In this document: one piece after another, positions 26,875-34,054 of the stretch
Numbering within the stretch: position 1 is the first letter of the stretch
How the letters are laid out: every line of letters starts with the position of its first letter
Virus record (IMG/VR): IMGVR_UViG_3300030109_006063
Location: 1-35,844 of that record
DNA: 35,844 bases
Reading direction: 5' to 3' (one strand)
Origin: a virus
Program-made: the position numbers and the translations under genes
The notes under the pieces: model-generated
Databases searched by the model: none
Seen by the model: the letters and a program-made list of their open reading frames with translations, nothing else
Told to the model about the DNA's origin: nothing

Positions 26875-27300
26875 TTATTTAACGGTAAATGTAAATTTGC
26901 ACGCATACTGACCTTTCTTTTCTAGGTAGTCAGAAAAAACAGAAGGCCATGATCCATTTCTACATTGATGTATTTCTGTTATGCCACTAAAGCCTAGCTC
27001 TGGCATATGTTTATGATCTTCAACAAGTAACGATATGTTTTTCGGATACTTTTTAGTAAAGAATCTTTCTACTTTTTCTGCTGCTTTTTTGCTTTCACAA
27101 ATAATAGTAGCTTTGATAGAAATATCATAATCTTTATATTGATCTGGTTCATGCTTAAATCTATCTTCTGCATTTTTATAAGTAGTTACTCCGAACTTAT
27201 GAAAAGTAAGTTTATCTTTCTTTCTAATGAACTTTGCAATATAAAATTTGCAATGATCACCTTTATACTTCTCAAATGGTTTATGGCTAAACTTTTTCAT
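26875..27300 (-). CDS. GIY-YIG/T5orf172-like small protein
   Basis: 141 aa. FYIAKFIRKKDKLTFHKFGV and a following EDRF plus a KAAEKVERFFTKKYP helix resemble the small GIY-YIG-type (MUG113/T5orf172) domain, but the two Tyr signature is degenerate. The C-terminal half contains Cys/His (HQCRNGSWPSVFSDYL). A nuclease role is uncertain. Promoter-distal to the 65-aa gene. Confidence 0.5.
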   Translation of the reverse strand: MKKFSHKPFEKYKGDHCKFYIAKFIRKKDKLTFHKFGVTTYKNAEDRFKHEPDQYKDYDISIKATIICESKKAAEKVERFFTKKYPKNISLLVEDHKHMPELGFSGITEIHQCRNGSWPSVFSDYLEKKGQYACKFTFTVK

Positions 27301-27484
27301 TCTTCTGTCTTACTAGTTTATATTCCATGCCTATAGAGTCAATAGAAGGACCGTTTACCATTTCTTCAAAAACTCTTTTTGCATCTTTATCGTCTACCGC
27401 CCAAAAGTACATATAACTCCAACTGTTACTTACTTTTTTGTTGCGATACTTTTTAGCATATTTTGTCATTGCTACTTGCTCCAT
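27287..27484 (-). CDS. 65-aa basic protein
   Basis: MEQVAMTKYAKKYRNKKVSN followed by SYMYFWAVDDKDAKRVFEEM. The N-terminal half is basic and the C-terminal half mixed. The ATG sits at the predicted +1 of its promoter. The last codons overlap the next gene. Unassigned. Confidence 0.62.
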   Translation of the reverse strand: MEQVAMTKYAKKYRNKKVSNSWSYMYFWAVDDKDAKRVFEEMVNGPSIDSIGMEYKLVRQKNEKV

Positions 27485-27490
27485 GCTAAT

Positions 27491-27519
27491 ATTATAATGA
27501 CCTCCGATAGTTTGTTCAA
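27491..27519 (-). promoter_or_regulatory. Early promoter with degenerate box
   Basis: TTGAAC (27514-27519), 17-bp spacer, TATAAT (27491-27496), 6 nt to ATG 27484. The box position reads TCGGAG instead of GGGAAC. The upstream TGA (27516-27518) is in the -35. Confidence 0.78.
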
Positions 27520-27692
27520 TCTTCTTCTGAGATTACTTTTAAGTGAGGAGGCCCTTGGCCTTTAAGCTCTTCTAAGATATGGATAAAAGCTAGTCTGTAA
27601 CCTGCATCGAAGTCATCCATTACATCTTTTCTCTTTATCTTTTCCGCTGCTTTTAGAATATATTCAATCTTTTCTAATTCTTCATTACTCAT
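27516..27692 (-). CDS. 58-aa helical protein
   Basis: MSNEELEKIEYILKAAEKIK, then RKDVMDDFDAGYRLAFIHIL and a short tail. AGGAGG lies 6 nt before the ATG, the strongest ribosome site in the window. It overlaps the GIY-YIG stop by 3 nt (ATGA). Unassigned. Confidence 0.65.
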   Translation of the reverse strand: MSNEELEKIEYILKAAEKIKRKDVMDDFDAGYRLAFIHILEELKGQGPPHLKVISEED

Positions 27693-28165
27693 TTTTTCCT
27701 CCTGTGATATTTTCTTGGCTTCTTTTTTGTAGGACCATATTTGAAAACGTCTTTTCTATTTAGAGAAGGTTTTAACATGCTAATTAGAGTTTGTTCAATT
27801 GCAACATAAGGGTTAATTGTAACCGATTCAGTGACACAAATAGGGCCTGGTAAATGAATAAAAGTGCTAATATCTGAAGTAGGTTTCTTTTTTAATTGCT
27901 CATTAAAATATCTTCGAACTCTTTCATTTGTTATTCCAGGATGGCTACAGTAAAAGTTCATCCTTCTTTTCAATATATCAGAACTTTCTCCAATGTAAAC
28001 TAATTCGTCTTCAACATAATGAGCATAAATGTAATGACGACTTTCTTCGTTTATATATTCATCTTCATTTTCTATTAGTTTAAATCTAAGATGATTTTTT
28101 TCGTCTTTGTAAAACTCTACAGCTCTATAAAAATCTAAACCTTCTATAAATCTCTTTTGAATCAT
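27689..28165 (-). CDS. GIY-YIG nuclease-domain protein
   Basis: 158 aa from ATG 28165. HYIYAHYVEDELVYIGESSD (44-63) is the GIY-YIG signature, with Arg in LKRRMNFY downstream. The Glu in VAIEQTLISMLKPSLNR (about residue 130) is the usual metal-binding Glu. A basic tail (KKKPRKYHRRKK) would bind DNA. A small free-standing GIY-YIG protein may cut DNA or serve as a homing-type or anti-host nuclease. No adjacent intron is seen. Confidence 0.75.
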   Translation of the reverse strand: MIQKRFIEGLDFYRAVEFYKDEKNHLRFKLIENEDEYINEESRHYIYAHYVEDELVYIGESSDILKRRMNFYCSHPGITNERVRRYFNEQLKKKPTSDISTFIHLPGPICVTESVTINPYVAIEQTLISMLKPSLNRKDVFKYGPTKKKPRKYHRRKK

Positions 28166-28503
28166 AAGCAAAAATCTCTTAAAAACTTTCCTGGCACTCT
28201 CTTTACTTCTTCTCCATCACAAATAGTATAAACTATTTCTCTTCTATTATTTCTTGTTCTTTCGTCTATATCAATTATTGAAACAAAACGATTTTTGAAT
28301 GAAGCAGTTTTGTATTTTGCTTTCTTTCCAAAACGTTTATCTTTCTTTCCCCATTCGTAGCTGTTCCATGGTAACTCCCATTGCTCTTCTACATTTGGTT
28401 CTAGAATATTACCGCCAGGGGCTTTATCGTGCGGATAAAAAGCAGTAGGCTTAGACCCTTTCGGTCTAAACCTCTGCTTCGAATCTTTCTTAAACTTGTA
28501 CAT
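28162..28503 (-). CDS. 113-aa basic protein, unknown
   Basis: Lys/Arg-rich with low-complexity N-terminus (KKDSKQRFRPKGSKPTAFYP) and a beta-type C-terminal (SIIDIDERTRNNRREIVYTI). Its TGA overlaps the GIY-YIG ATG, and its ATG overlaps the DUF932 stop (TAATG). Probably binds nucleic acid. Unassigned. Confidence 0.6.
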   Translation of the reverse strand: MYKFKKDSKQRFRPKGSKPTAFYPHDKAPGGNILEPNVEEQWELPWNSYEWGKKDKRFGKKAKYKTASFKNRFVSIIDIDERTRNNRREIVYTICDGEEVKRVPGKFLRDFCL

Positions 28504-29534
28504 TAGTTTAATACTAGTGCTTCAGGCTTAACTACCTTCTTGAACCCATCTTTCAAAAGCATATTAAAAGCTCTATGCTTAAGATTGTTGTTCATTCCAC
28601 CGGTCATATTACTAATAAACCTACGCTCAAATGTCTTACGATAATCTTTCTTTTCGACTTTATCGCTTTCCATTCCTTTAGTAATACGCTTAGAACCTGC
28701 ATGATGATCGAGATATTCTGTTACTGCATTAAATGCATCCCATCTGGTTTTACCTCGATTACCAAGACCTCTGCTAAAAAGATTTACGACTTCTTCGCGT
28801 TTCTTTTCTTCGCTAGTTGCATGAGACTTCTTCTCATCCTTCTTCTTAAGATCTGGAAAGATTGCTGATGCAAATCCTCGAACTTCATTTTCAGAAATAT
28901 CCCATTTCAAAAGCTTTTCAGCCCTCTTCATGAAAGTCTTATTTCCTTCCATTGCATTAAAAAATGCACCTCTAACATTCTCAAGTCGATCTTTCCAATT
29001 ACGGTTATGTCGAATTGACAACCCAGAGCGTTTAGCTGCTGATGTAAAAGAATAGAATTGATTATTACATGCAGCTCGATCAGTGTAAGGAAAGATTGAA
29101 TTACTTCCCATCCCTGTATGGTCAACAATTAACATAGCATAGCTTGCCATGATATCATCTTCAAACCCATCTACATCAAACTTCAACTCTTCTGGAAGTT
29201 TAGCTTGAACCCAAATCTTACCACCATTAGCTAGTGTACCAGCATTAGTGTAAGTTGCTCCAGTCTCTCGTACAATCTCATCAAACGGTTCCAAAATGTC
29301 TCTCGTTTGAATGACTTCGTAGTTACCACGTACAATATTGAATACGTGATCGTTATCGGATCGTTTTACTGCATAGAATCCTTTTAATGAATTATCATGT
29401 CTGCCCAAATTATCACTTTCGACTTCATAATCCATTTCAGCTCTACGCATAATTTCATCCGGTCCACTCAATCCTTCACAGTCTTTGATACCGATCAGGT
29501 CCTCTAAGTTATGGAATGTTTGTCCTATTAGCAT
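28503..29534 (-). CDS. DUF932 phage/plasmid-like protein (TIGR03299 type)
   Basis: 343 aa. Family features: a variable N-terminus, then KGFYAVKRSDNDHVFNIVRG (50-69), YEVIQTRDILEPFDEIV (71-87), GGKIWVQAKLPEEL (102-115) and the conserved helix 'RAACNNQF…SIRH' (about 150-175), followed by a long helical C-terminus. DUF932 proteins are common in phages and conjugative plasmids; their role is unknown. The upstream 68-aa gene and this gene form the promoter-proximal part of a run continuing through 27516. Confidence 0.82.
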   Translation of the reverse strand: MLIGQTFHNLEDLIGIKDCEGLSGPDEIMRRAEMDYEVESDNLGRHDNSLKGFYAVKRSDNDHVFNIVRGNYEVIQTRDILEPFDEIVRETGATYTNAGTLANGGKIWVQAKLPEELKFDVDGFEDDIMASYAMLIVDHTGMGSNSIFPYTDRAACNNQFYSFTSAAKRSGLSIRHNRNWKDRLENVRGAFFNAMEGNKTFMKRAEKLLKWDISENEVRGFASAIFPDLKKKDEKKSHATSEEKKREEVVNLFSRGLGNRGKTRWDAFNAVTEYLDHHAGSKRITKGMESDKVEKKDYRKTFERRFISNMTGGMNNNLKHRAFNMLLKDGFKKVVKPEALVLN

Positions 29535-29740
29535 TATTCTTCCTCGTTATTTGAATAAAAAGTCTCTCCGTCTATCTTATTTTTAGATAGATGGCCTTCT
29601 TCTACCATTTCTTCTAGTAATTCAGTTAGCACTTCTAGATCAGTCTTATTTGCATCTTCAACCAATTCATCTTGGTTTTCAGTGACATGATCAAGTAGTT
29701 CGTCTACTGTTCCTGTAAATATGTCGTTTTTATCACTCAT
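29534..29740 (-). CDS. 68-aa very acidic protein
   Basis: About one third Asp/Glu (VDELLDHVTENQDELVEDAN … TELLEEMVEEGHLSKN). Helical. High acidity is typical of DNA-mimic or anti-restriction peptides, which is suggestive only. ATG 9 nt after the -10; its end overlaps DUF932 (TAATG). Confidence 0.68.
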   Translation of the reverse strand: MSDKNDIFTGTVDELLDHVTENQDELVEDANKTDLEVLTELLEEMVEEGHLSKNKIDGETFYSNNEEE

Positions 29741-29749
29741 GACTCAATT

Positions 29750-29778
29750 ATTATAAGGACGTTCCCAAAACTAATCAA
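29750..29778 (-). promoter_or_regulatory. Early promoter with GGGAAC box
   Basis: TTGATT (29773-29778), GGGAAC at 29761-29766, TATAAT (29750-29755), 9 nt to ATG 29740. Confidence 0.88.
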
Positions 29779-29795
29779 CTGGATACTCCCTATTT

Positions 29796-30128
29796 TCACA
29801 TAAAGTCGCTTACGTCATCGACTTTAACTGTTTTTTCTTTCGTTAGAGCGCAACCTAAATGAAGCTTCGGATGAACAAGGTAATCATCTTCCGTTTCATA
29901 AGTGCTTTTACCGCATTCATCACAAACCCATTCTTTTTTTGCGGATTCTACTTCCAATTCTTCCTTAGTCATTCTCATTCTATCAACTTGCTTAAAAACT
30001 TCTTCAAGTTGATCTTCGTAATGCTTTTTAACCCAACCGTCATTATAAGCGCTTTCTGATTCAAGCTTCCAATTGTAAAGTTCAGCGATAATACTGTTTG
30101 GGCTTATTTTTGTAATTCCTCCGCTCAT
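29796..30128 (-). CDS. Zinc-finger protein
   Basis: 110 aa. C69-x2-C72 then H86, H90 and C93 (WVCDECGKSTYETEDDYLVH, LHLGC) give a C2HC/C2H2-like zinc site. The N-terminal ~65 aa are helical and acidic. A C-terminal KTVKVDDVSDFM tail completes it. Its ATG overlaps the stop of the small gene upstream. Likely regulatory or partner-binding. Confidence 0.7.
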   Translation of the reverse strand: MSGGITKISPNSIIAELYNWKLESESAYNDGWVKKHYEDQLEEVFKQVDRMRMTKEELEVESAKKEWVCDECGKSTYETEDDYLVHPKLHLGCALTKEKTVKVDDVSDFM

Positions 30129-30328
30129 TATACCAACCTCTTTACACTTTCATATGATTCTTCTACTAAAATGCGATCTCTTCTAAGAGAAATATATGTG
30201 CATTCTCCATTACTTTGAGGGTAAAAACTTGCTATTTTATCAACATTTATCATAATAGGTTTCTTATCTCCTGCTGAAATGCCCCCTGTAGTAACTTCCG
30301 TTAGTTCAATAAATTTAGAATTTGCCAT
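30128..30328 (-). CDS. 66-aa FlbD/YlzI-like small protein
   Basis: FIELTEVTTGGISAGDKKPI then MINVDKIASFYPQSNGECTY and ISLRRDRILVEESYESVKRL. This has the strand-rich layout of the short FlbD/YlzI-type proteins ('fI.lt…V..I.V.eS..ev'), which often occur in phages. Function unknown. Own promoter with a near-consensus box. Confidence 0.65.
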   Translation of the reverse strand: MANSKFIELTEVTTGGISAGDKKPIMINVDKIASFYPQSNGECTYISLRRDRILVEESYESVKRLV

Positions 30329-30333
30329 AACTT

Positions 30334-30361
30334 ATTATTGATGATTTCCAAAATTAGTCAA
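30334..30361 (-). promoter_or_regulatory. Early promoter, degenerate box
   Basis: TTGACT (30356-30361), 16-bp spacer with TGGAAA at the box position 30345-30350, AATAAT (30334-30339), 5 nt to ATG 30328. Weaker than its sisters but in register. Confidence 0.6.
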
Positions 30362-30535
30362 CTAAGCGCCATTTTTTAGCCACGAATCTAAATTTTGTTC
30401 TTTGAAAAAGTCTTCAAATTTTTTAGGTTTAAACTTTTTGTCTACCTTTTCTTTCTTATCAGGTACTCTTGGAACAAAATCTTTTTTGTTTACTAACTTT
30501 CCTTCTTTATTGGATAAGGTTTTAAGTTTTTTCAT
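30362..30535 (-). CDS. 57-aa very basic protein
   Basis: About one third Lys (MKKLKTLSNKEGKLVNKKDF, VPRVPDKKEKVDKKFKPKKF). Its ATG overlaps the upstream stop (ATGA), and the TAG touches the next -35. Probably disordered or nucleic-acid-binding. Confidence 0.62.
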   Translation of the reverse strand: MKKLKTLSNKEGKLVNKKDFVPRVPDKKEKVDKKFKPKKFEDFFKEQNLDSWLKNGA

Positions 30536-30759
30536 GAATAATATTTAGCTTCTTCTTCCTCTATAAAATCACAAAGCTCATCTAGAGTCATATTTCCGTC
30601 TTCAATATCCTTTAGAATAATTTTCTTAATTTTCTTCAAATGTGGATAAAGCTCATCAATATTGCATTCTAGGTCATCAAAATTACGTCTTAAATTCATT
30701 GACCACTTTTCAATCATAAAAAGTATATTCAATACTTTAGTGCTTTTCTCTTTCAGCAT
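30532..30759 (-). CDS. 75-aa helical protein
   Basis: All-helical with leucine repeats (STKVLNILFMIEKWSMNLRR … PHLKKIKKIILKDIEDGNMT) and an acidic end (FIEEEEAKYYS). ATG at the predicted +1. First gene of a two-gene transcript with the basic 57-aa protein. Unassigned. Confidence 0.65.
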   Translation of the reverse strand: MLKEKSTKVLNILFMIEKWSMNLRRNFDDLECNIDELYPHLKKIKKIILKDIEDGNMTLDELCDFIEEEEAKYYS

Positions 30760-30765
30760 ACTTAA

Positions 30766-30794
30766 ATTATAAGTAAGTTCCCTAATCAGTTCAA
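30766..30794 (-). promoter_or_regulatory. Early promoter with GGGAAC box
   Basis: TTGAAC (30789-30794), GGGAAC at 30777-30782, TATAAT (30766-30771), 6 nt to ATG 30759. The upstream TGA (30786-30788) is next to the -35. Confidence 0.88.
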
Positions 30795-31004
30795 TACTTT
30801 TTTTAGCTCGCTATGAAAAGCATCAAGAGTTCCGTGAGAAAATTTAGTCATAATCAATTTATCTTTAAACTCTTTGTAAATTTGTATACCTTCGAGTTTA
30901 TTCTTTTCTAACAATTTGTCTACCTCTTCATAATAGGAGATAGCTCTCCGATGATTATCGAGAGCTAACTTTTTCAATCTTAACAATTCTTTAATATCAC
31001 TCAT
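30786..31004 (-). CDS. 72-aa coiled-coil protein
   Basis: MSDIKELLRLKKLALDNHRR, then a heptad-like helix (ISYYEEVDKLLEKNKLEGIQ) and a basic end. Overlaps the secreted protein's end by 8 nt. Unassigned. Confidence 0.62.
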   Translation of the reverse strand: MSDIKELLRLKKLALDNHRRAISYYEEVDKLLEKNKLEGIQIYKEFKDKLIMTKFSHGTLDAFHSELKKVLN

Positions 31005-31761
31005 TTGTATAACTGGTCAACTCGACCTTTGGCATACCCTTTTTAGTCATATTTACCTTTTGGGCATTAAACCATTTATTTGGATATCTATATCTATTTA
31101 ACCAGGATTCATATTCTAAGTAAGTATCAAAGACTGTAATTTGAGGAAGACTATCTGGCTTTTTTACTTCAACCACCCAATTATAATCTTTATCAACCTG
31201 TTTTGATCTATCAATTGCTTTACGTATATCAGTCGCCTTGAATGTTTTAATAGCATGCATAAACGATACTCCATCTCTACCTTGCTGACCATATTGACCA
31301 TGTTGATAATGATCAGAAGAGAGATCACCATCTGGTGAGATAGCAAAGATAGTATATTCTCCATTGGAATATTCTGAAGACGTGTAAACATTATTCCTGC
31401 CTTTAAATGCATGAGCAGGCGTATTAGGTCCAGCAACAATATTGACGTGCATACGTTTATTAGATTCTCTAGCTTCAATAGTTGCTTTCTTTACTGCTTG
31501 AAACAAAGCTCTATTATAATAGTTCATTGACTGCATAAATGCTTTTCGAGCTGCTGTCATATGAACGAAAACAGTCCTTTCGGAAATAATATCATTGATA
31601 GGGAAGTAGTTACCATCATTAGATGTACTGTTAATCTCTTCACGAGTCAAGACTTTTTCTTGAAGGACCGGTGGTAATGGTTTGACCATCTTACCGTGTG
31701 GAGGGGTTTCTTCTGCAATTGCAGAACCGATAATTAAAAAAGGTACAATGTATTTAACCAT
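30997..31761 (-). CDS. Secreted protein, unknown
   Basis: 254 aa with a signal peptide (MVKYIVPFLIIGSAIA), then a soluble domain with many Tyr, Asn and His (MQSMNYYNRALFQAV, YTIFAISPDGDLSSDHYQHG, FKATDIRKAIDRSKQVD). No recognised catalytic triad or metal motif. It would be exported to the periplasm or beyond. It is followed at once by the small coiled-coil gene and has its own leaderless promoter. Confidence 0.72.
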   Translation of the reverse strand: MVKYIVPFLIIGSAIAEETPPHGKMVKPLPPVLQEKVLTREEINSTSNDGNYFPINDIISERTVFVHMTAARKAFMQSMNYYNRALFQAVKKATIEARESNKRMHVNIVAGPNTPAHAFKGRNNVYTSSEYSNGEYTIFAISPDGDLSSDHYQHGQYGQQGRDGVSFMHAIKTFKATDIRKAIDRSKQVDKDYNWVVEVKKPDSLPQITVFDTYLEYESWLNRYRYPNKWFNAQKVNMTKKGMPKVELTSYTNE

Positions 31762-31767
31762 GCACTA

Positions 31768-31795
31768 AGGATAAGAACTCTCGCCAAGAAGTCAA
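31768..31795 (-). promoter_or_regulatory. Early-type promoter, leaderless geometry
   Basis: TTGACT (31790-31795), 16-bp spacer, TATCCT (31768-31773), 6 nt to ATG 31761. No GGGAAC box. It marks the edge between the early array and the late genes. Confidence 0.65.
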
Positions 31796-31798
31796 GCT

Positions 31799-33472
31799 TT
31801 AATAATACCCACCAATTCCTGGAAATTTTATTCCAGGATCATCATCTTGTTTTAATTTAGCAAAATCTTCTCTTGGTAAGAAGTAAGCAAATGAAGTAGT
31901 ACCGTCTGATTTTATCCAATCAAGAGCTTGACCGTCATTTTTTACGTAAGGCAAACCTTCTATCTCTAAGCCTTCTATGTCCATATGTTGTGCTTGTTGT
32001 ATGAATCTTATGATATAATCTTTATACTTTTTAGGCATTGAATTATTTTTACCCTTAATTTGATTTATTTCTATAGGACCTCTACCAGTTTCAGGGTTAA
32101 TAAGTGTACCTTCTTGCATTTCTAAAGTTACATGAGGTTCGTCGTTCTTATCTCTTAACGATATAATTATATTGGTTTTAGGGTTATAGTTACCAACACA
32201 ATGTGCCATATAAGATCCTTCTCTTTCACAAGCATCTTTAGTAAGCATTTGTTGCCATTTATACCCATCATCATACTCAAATAAAGTTTTTATATCTTTA
32301 CCTTCTTCTGACCCTCTAGTATGATATTTTGCTTTTTGCTCTCTGAGCCATTGCATGTACCTATTATCAATCTGATTAAACTTCTTAAAAGAAAATATTT
32401 CGTTAGGGTTACTAATTAGTCTTTCTATTATTTCTTTTGGTGATTCAAATCCTGATACTATTACATCTAACATATGATTTAAACCGCCTCTTTCAGCTAA
32501 ATCTTCGTCAAGAGATTTAATTAATTTACTTGTTAAAGGCGCTACAGCAAATTGATCTCCTCTCATTAAACGTTCACTCTCACTTTGTTGAGATTTTCTT
32601 AAAGAATTATAATATAGCATGTCAGGTTGATGTTCAGCTATATCTTTCCACATCTTATCAGCTCTACCCTCAGCCATTTCTGCAGGTAAAGATAATCTCA
32701 TTAAATTGTTTTTTACTACGGGGTCTCTACCGTGAATAAAAGATAGCCCATTTAAAACTTTACTTTGCCTCATCATTTCTTTGGCTATTCTTTTGCGCAT
32801 TTCAGGAGGTAAACTTTTGTCACCTATATCTTCTAATTCTTCTACATTGCGATATTTGTACGGAAACGACGCGCTTCTTAAATTACCTCTCATTACGTCG
32901 GTTATATGTTTATCGGCTTCTATATCTGGAAAACCGTACTGTTTAAAAATTTCAGCATCATAAGGTACTTGAGTTTTAACAAATTGATTAGATAATTTAG
33001 TAGCAAGTTTATCACTAAATTCATTAATTAGTTTTATTCCGTCGGGGGATAAATTTTCTATATCAGAATCAAAATATTCTGCTGGTTGATCAGGATCATA
33101 ATTAAAGAAATCCATTTTTATTCTATCTTCAAGCTCACCTCTAGCTTCTTCCCCAGCGCCTTGTAAAGCTTGAGCTAATTCATACCCGTCGCCTTCATCA
33201 GCTTGATCAATATAATCTCTTTCTGATATTATATCTTCTAAAGAATCTTTAATAAAACTTTTGAACGTTTCTTTTAAAAGAGGATAGTTAGCTACCTTTT
33301 TAGGTAGTTTTTTAGGTTTTATTTTACCTACCTGTTCTGGAGTAAAACCTTCATCTTCATCTTCTTGATCAAGAGGTCTTTTAGCAACAGGTAACCCGGC
33401 TGATGAATCAGCCACTGCCACTTTAAGCGACTTAGCATAATTTTCAAACATCAACCGGGTGTCTTTATTCAT
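31799..33472 (-). CDS. PcfJ-like protein with capsid-targeting-like N-terminus
   Basis: 557 aa, the largest complete gene here. MNKDTRLMFE/NY (1-12) matches the CTS-like motif of the lysozyme. The middle is acidic and helical. Residues ~410-500 (SYMAHCVGNYNPKTNIIISL … EPHVTLEMQEGT … EINQIKGKNNS) carry the PcfJ-like signature: HCVGxY, I-S-L-R-D, TLE and Q-x-x-GKxN. PcfJ proteins are known from plasmids and phages and are poorly understood. With the CTS this is a candidate for a protein injected with the DNA. Overlaps the next gene's stop (ATGA). Confidence 0.8.
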   Translation of the reverse strand: MNKDTRLMFENYAKSLKVAVADSSAGLPVAKRPLDQEDEDEGFTPEQVGKIKPKKLPKKVANYPLLKETFKSFIKDSLEDIISERDYIDQADEGDGYELAQALQGAGEEARGELEDRIKMDFFNYDPDQPAEYFDSDIENLSPDGIKLINEFSDKLATKLSNQFVKTQVPYDAEIFKQYGFPDIEADKHITDVMRGNLRSASFPYKYRNVEELEDIGDKSLPPEMRKRIAKEMMRQSKVLNGLSFIHGRDPVVKNNLMRLSLPAEMAEGRADKMWKDIAEHQPDMLYYNSLRKSQQSESERLMRGDQFAVAPLTSKLIKSLDEDLAERGGLNHMLDVIVSGFESPKEIIERLISNPNEIFSFKKFNQIDNRYMQWLREQKAKYHTRGSEEGKDIKTLFEYDDGYKWQQMLTKDACEREGSYMAHCVGNYNPKTNIIISLRDKNDEPHVTLEMQEGTLINPETGRGPIEINQIKGKNNSMPKKYKDYIIRFIQQAQHMDIEGLEIEGLPYVKNDGQALDWIKSDGTTSFAYFLPREDFAKLKQDDDPGIKFPGIGGYY

Positions 33473-34041
33473 CCTAATGCGTTAGGTACTTTAGTACCCC
33501 CTTTCGTTCCGTAGCCCTTTCCGTAACCTCCCCCAGCCCCTTGCCATGACTGCTGATATTGTGTTAAAACTTCTTCGTTGTTAGCATTATTGAGATAAGG
33601 TTCAGTAGCTACCTTTTCAGCATCCTCGTCTTCTTTACCCCACTGAGCCAATAACTTTTGATTTTTTTTGAATTCCATCCATCCTTCCGGATCAGAACGA
33701 TACGTATCTATTAACCATCTTAATCTTTTTGCTCTATCTTGATCTACATTCTTACTTTGTTCCATTCCTAATAATTTTTTTTGTAGGTTTGAAACTATAT
33801 CTTCATCTAAATTTTCAGTATTTTTTGCAAAGAGTTCTGCTGCATCATATAAATCTCGACTTGTGTTTATTACAGCATCTTGATAAATCATATCAGCTGA
33901 ACCAAGCATTTCTTCTTTTGCTTTATCGCCTTTGTAATCATAATATGTTGTAATAGCGGGGTAAGCTAACCCCATAGCTAATGCAGTGTTTAATACATCT
34001 TTTTTCCAGCTTTCAAATATTAAATGTGAGTCTTGCTGCAC
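33469..34041 (-). CDS. Putative packaged head protein with CTS-like N-terminus
   Basis: 190 aa from GTG 34041. MQQDSHLIFE/SW is a third close relative of the CTS-like motif (x-D-x-x-L-I-F-E). It is followed by a hydrophobic short helix (ALAMGLAYPAITTYY) and an all-helical, acidic region with a Gly-rich tail (GAGGGYGKGYGTKGG). It is adjacent to, and cotranscribed with, the PcfJ-like gene, so the two may be packaged together. Late promoter AATAAATA ends 5 nt upstream. Confidence 0.72.
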   Translation of the reverse strand: MQQDSHLIFESWKKDVLNTALAMGLAYPAITTYYDYKGDKAKEEMLGSADMIYQDAVINTSRDLYDAAELFAKNTENLDEDIVSNLQKKLLGMEQSKNVDQDRAKRLRWLIDTYRSDPEGWMEFKKNQKLLAQWGKEDEDAEKVATEPYLNNANNEEVLTQYQQSWQGAGGGYGKGYGTKGGTKVPNALG

Positions 34042-34046
34042 ATATA

Positions 34047-34054
34047 TATTTATT
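34047..34054 (-). promoter_or_regulatory. Late promoter
   Basis: AATAAATA, 5 nt, GTG 34041. A strong example of the late geometry with a GTG at +1; an overlapping ATG in another frame (34041-34043) is rejected because it is stopped after 7 codons. Confidence 0.75.

Noticed and set aside
27689-28165. Homing endonuclease with an associated intron
   Set aside because: The GIY-YIG gene is in a run of overlapping genes with no split gene or intron structure beside it.
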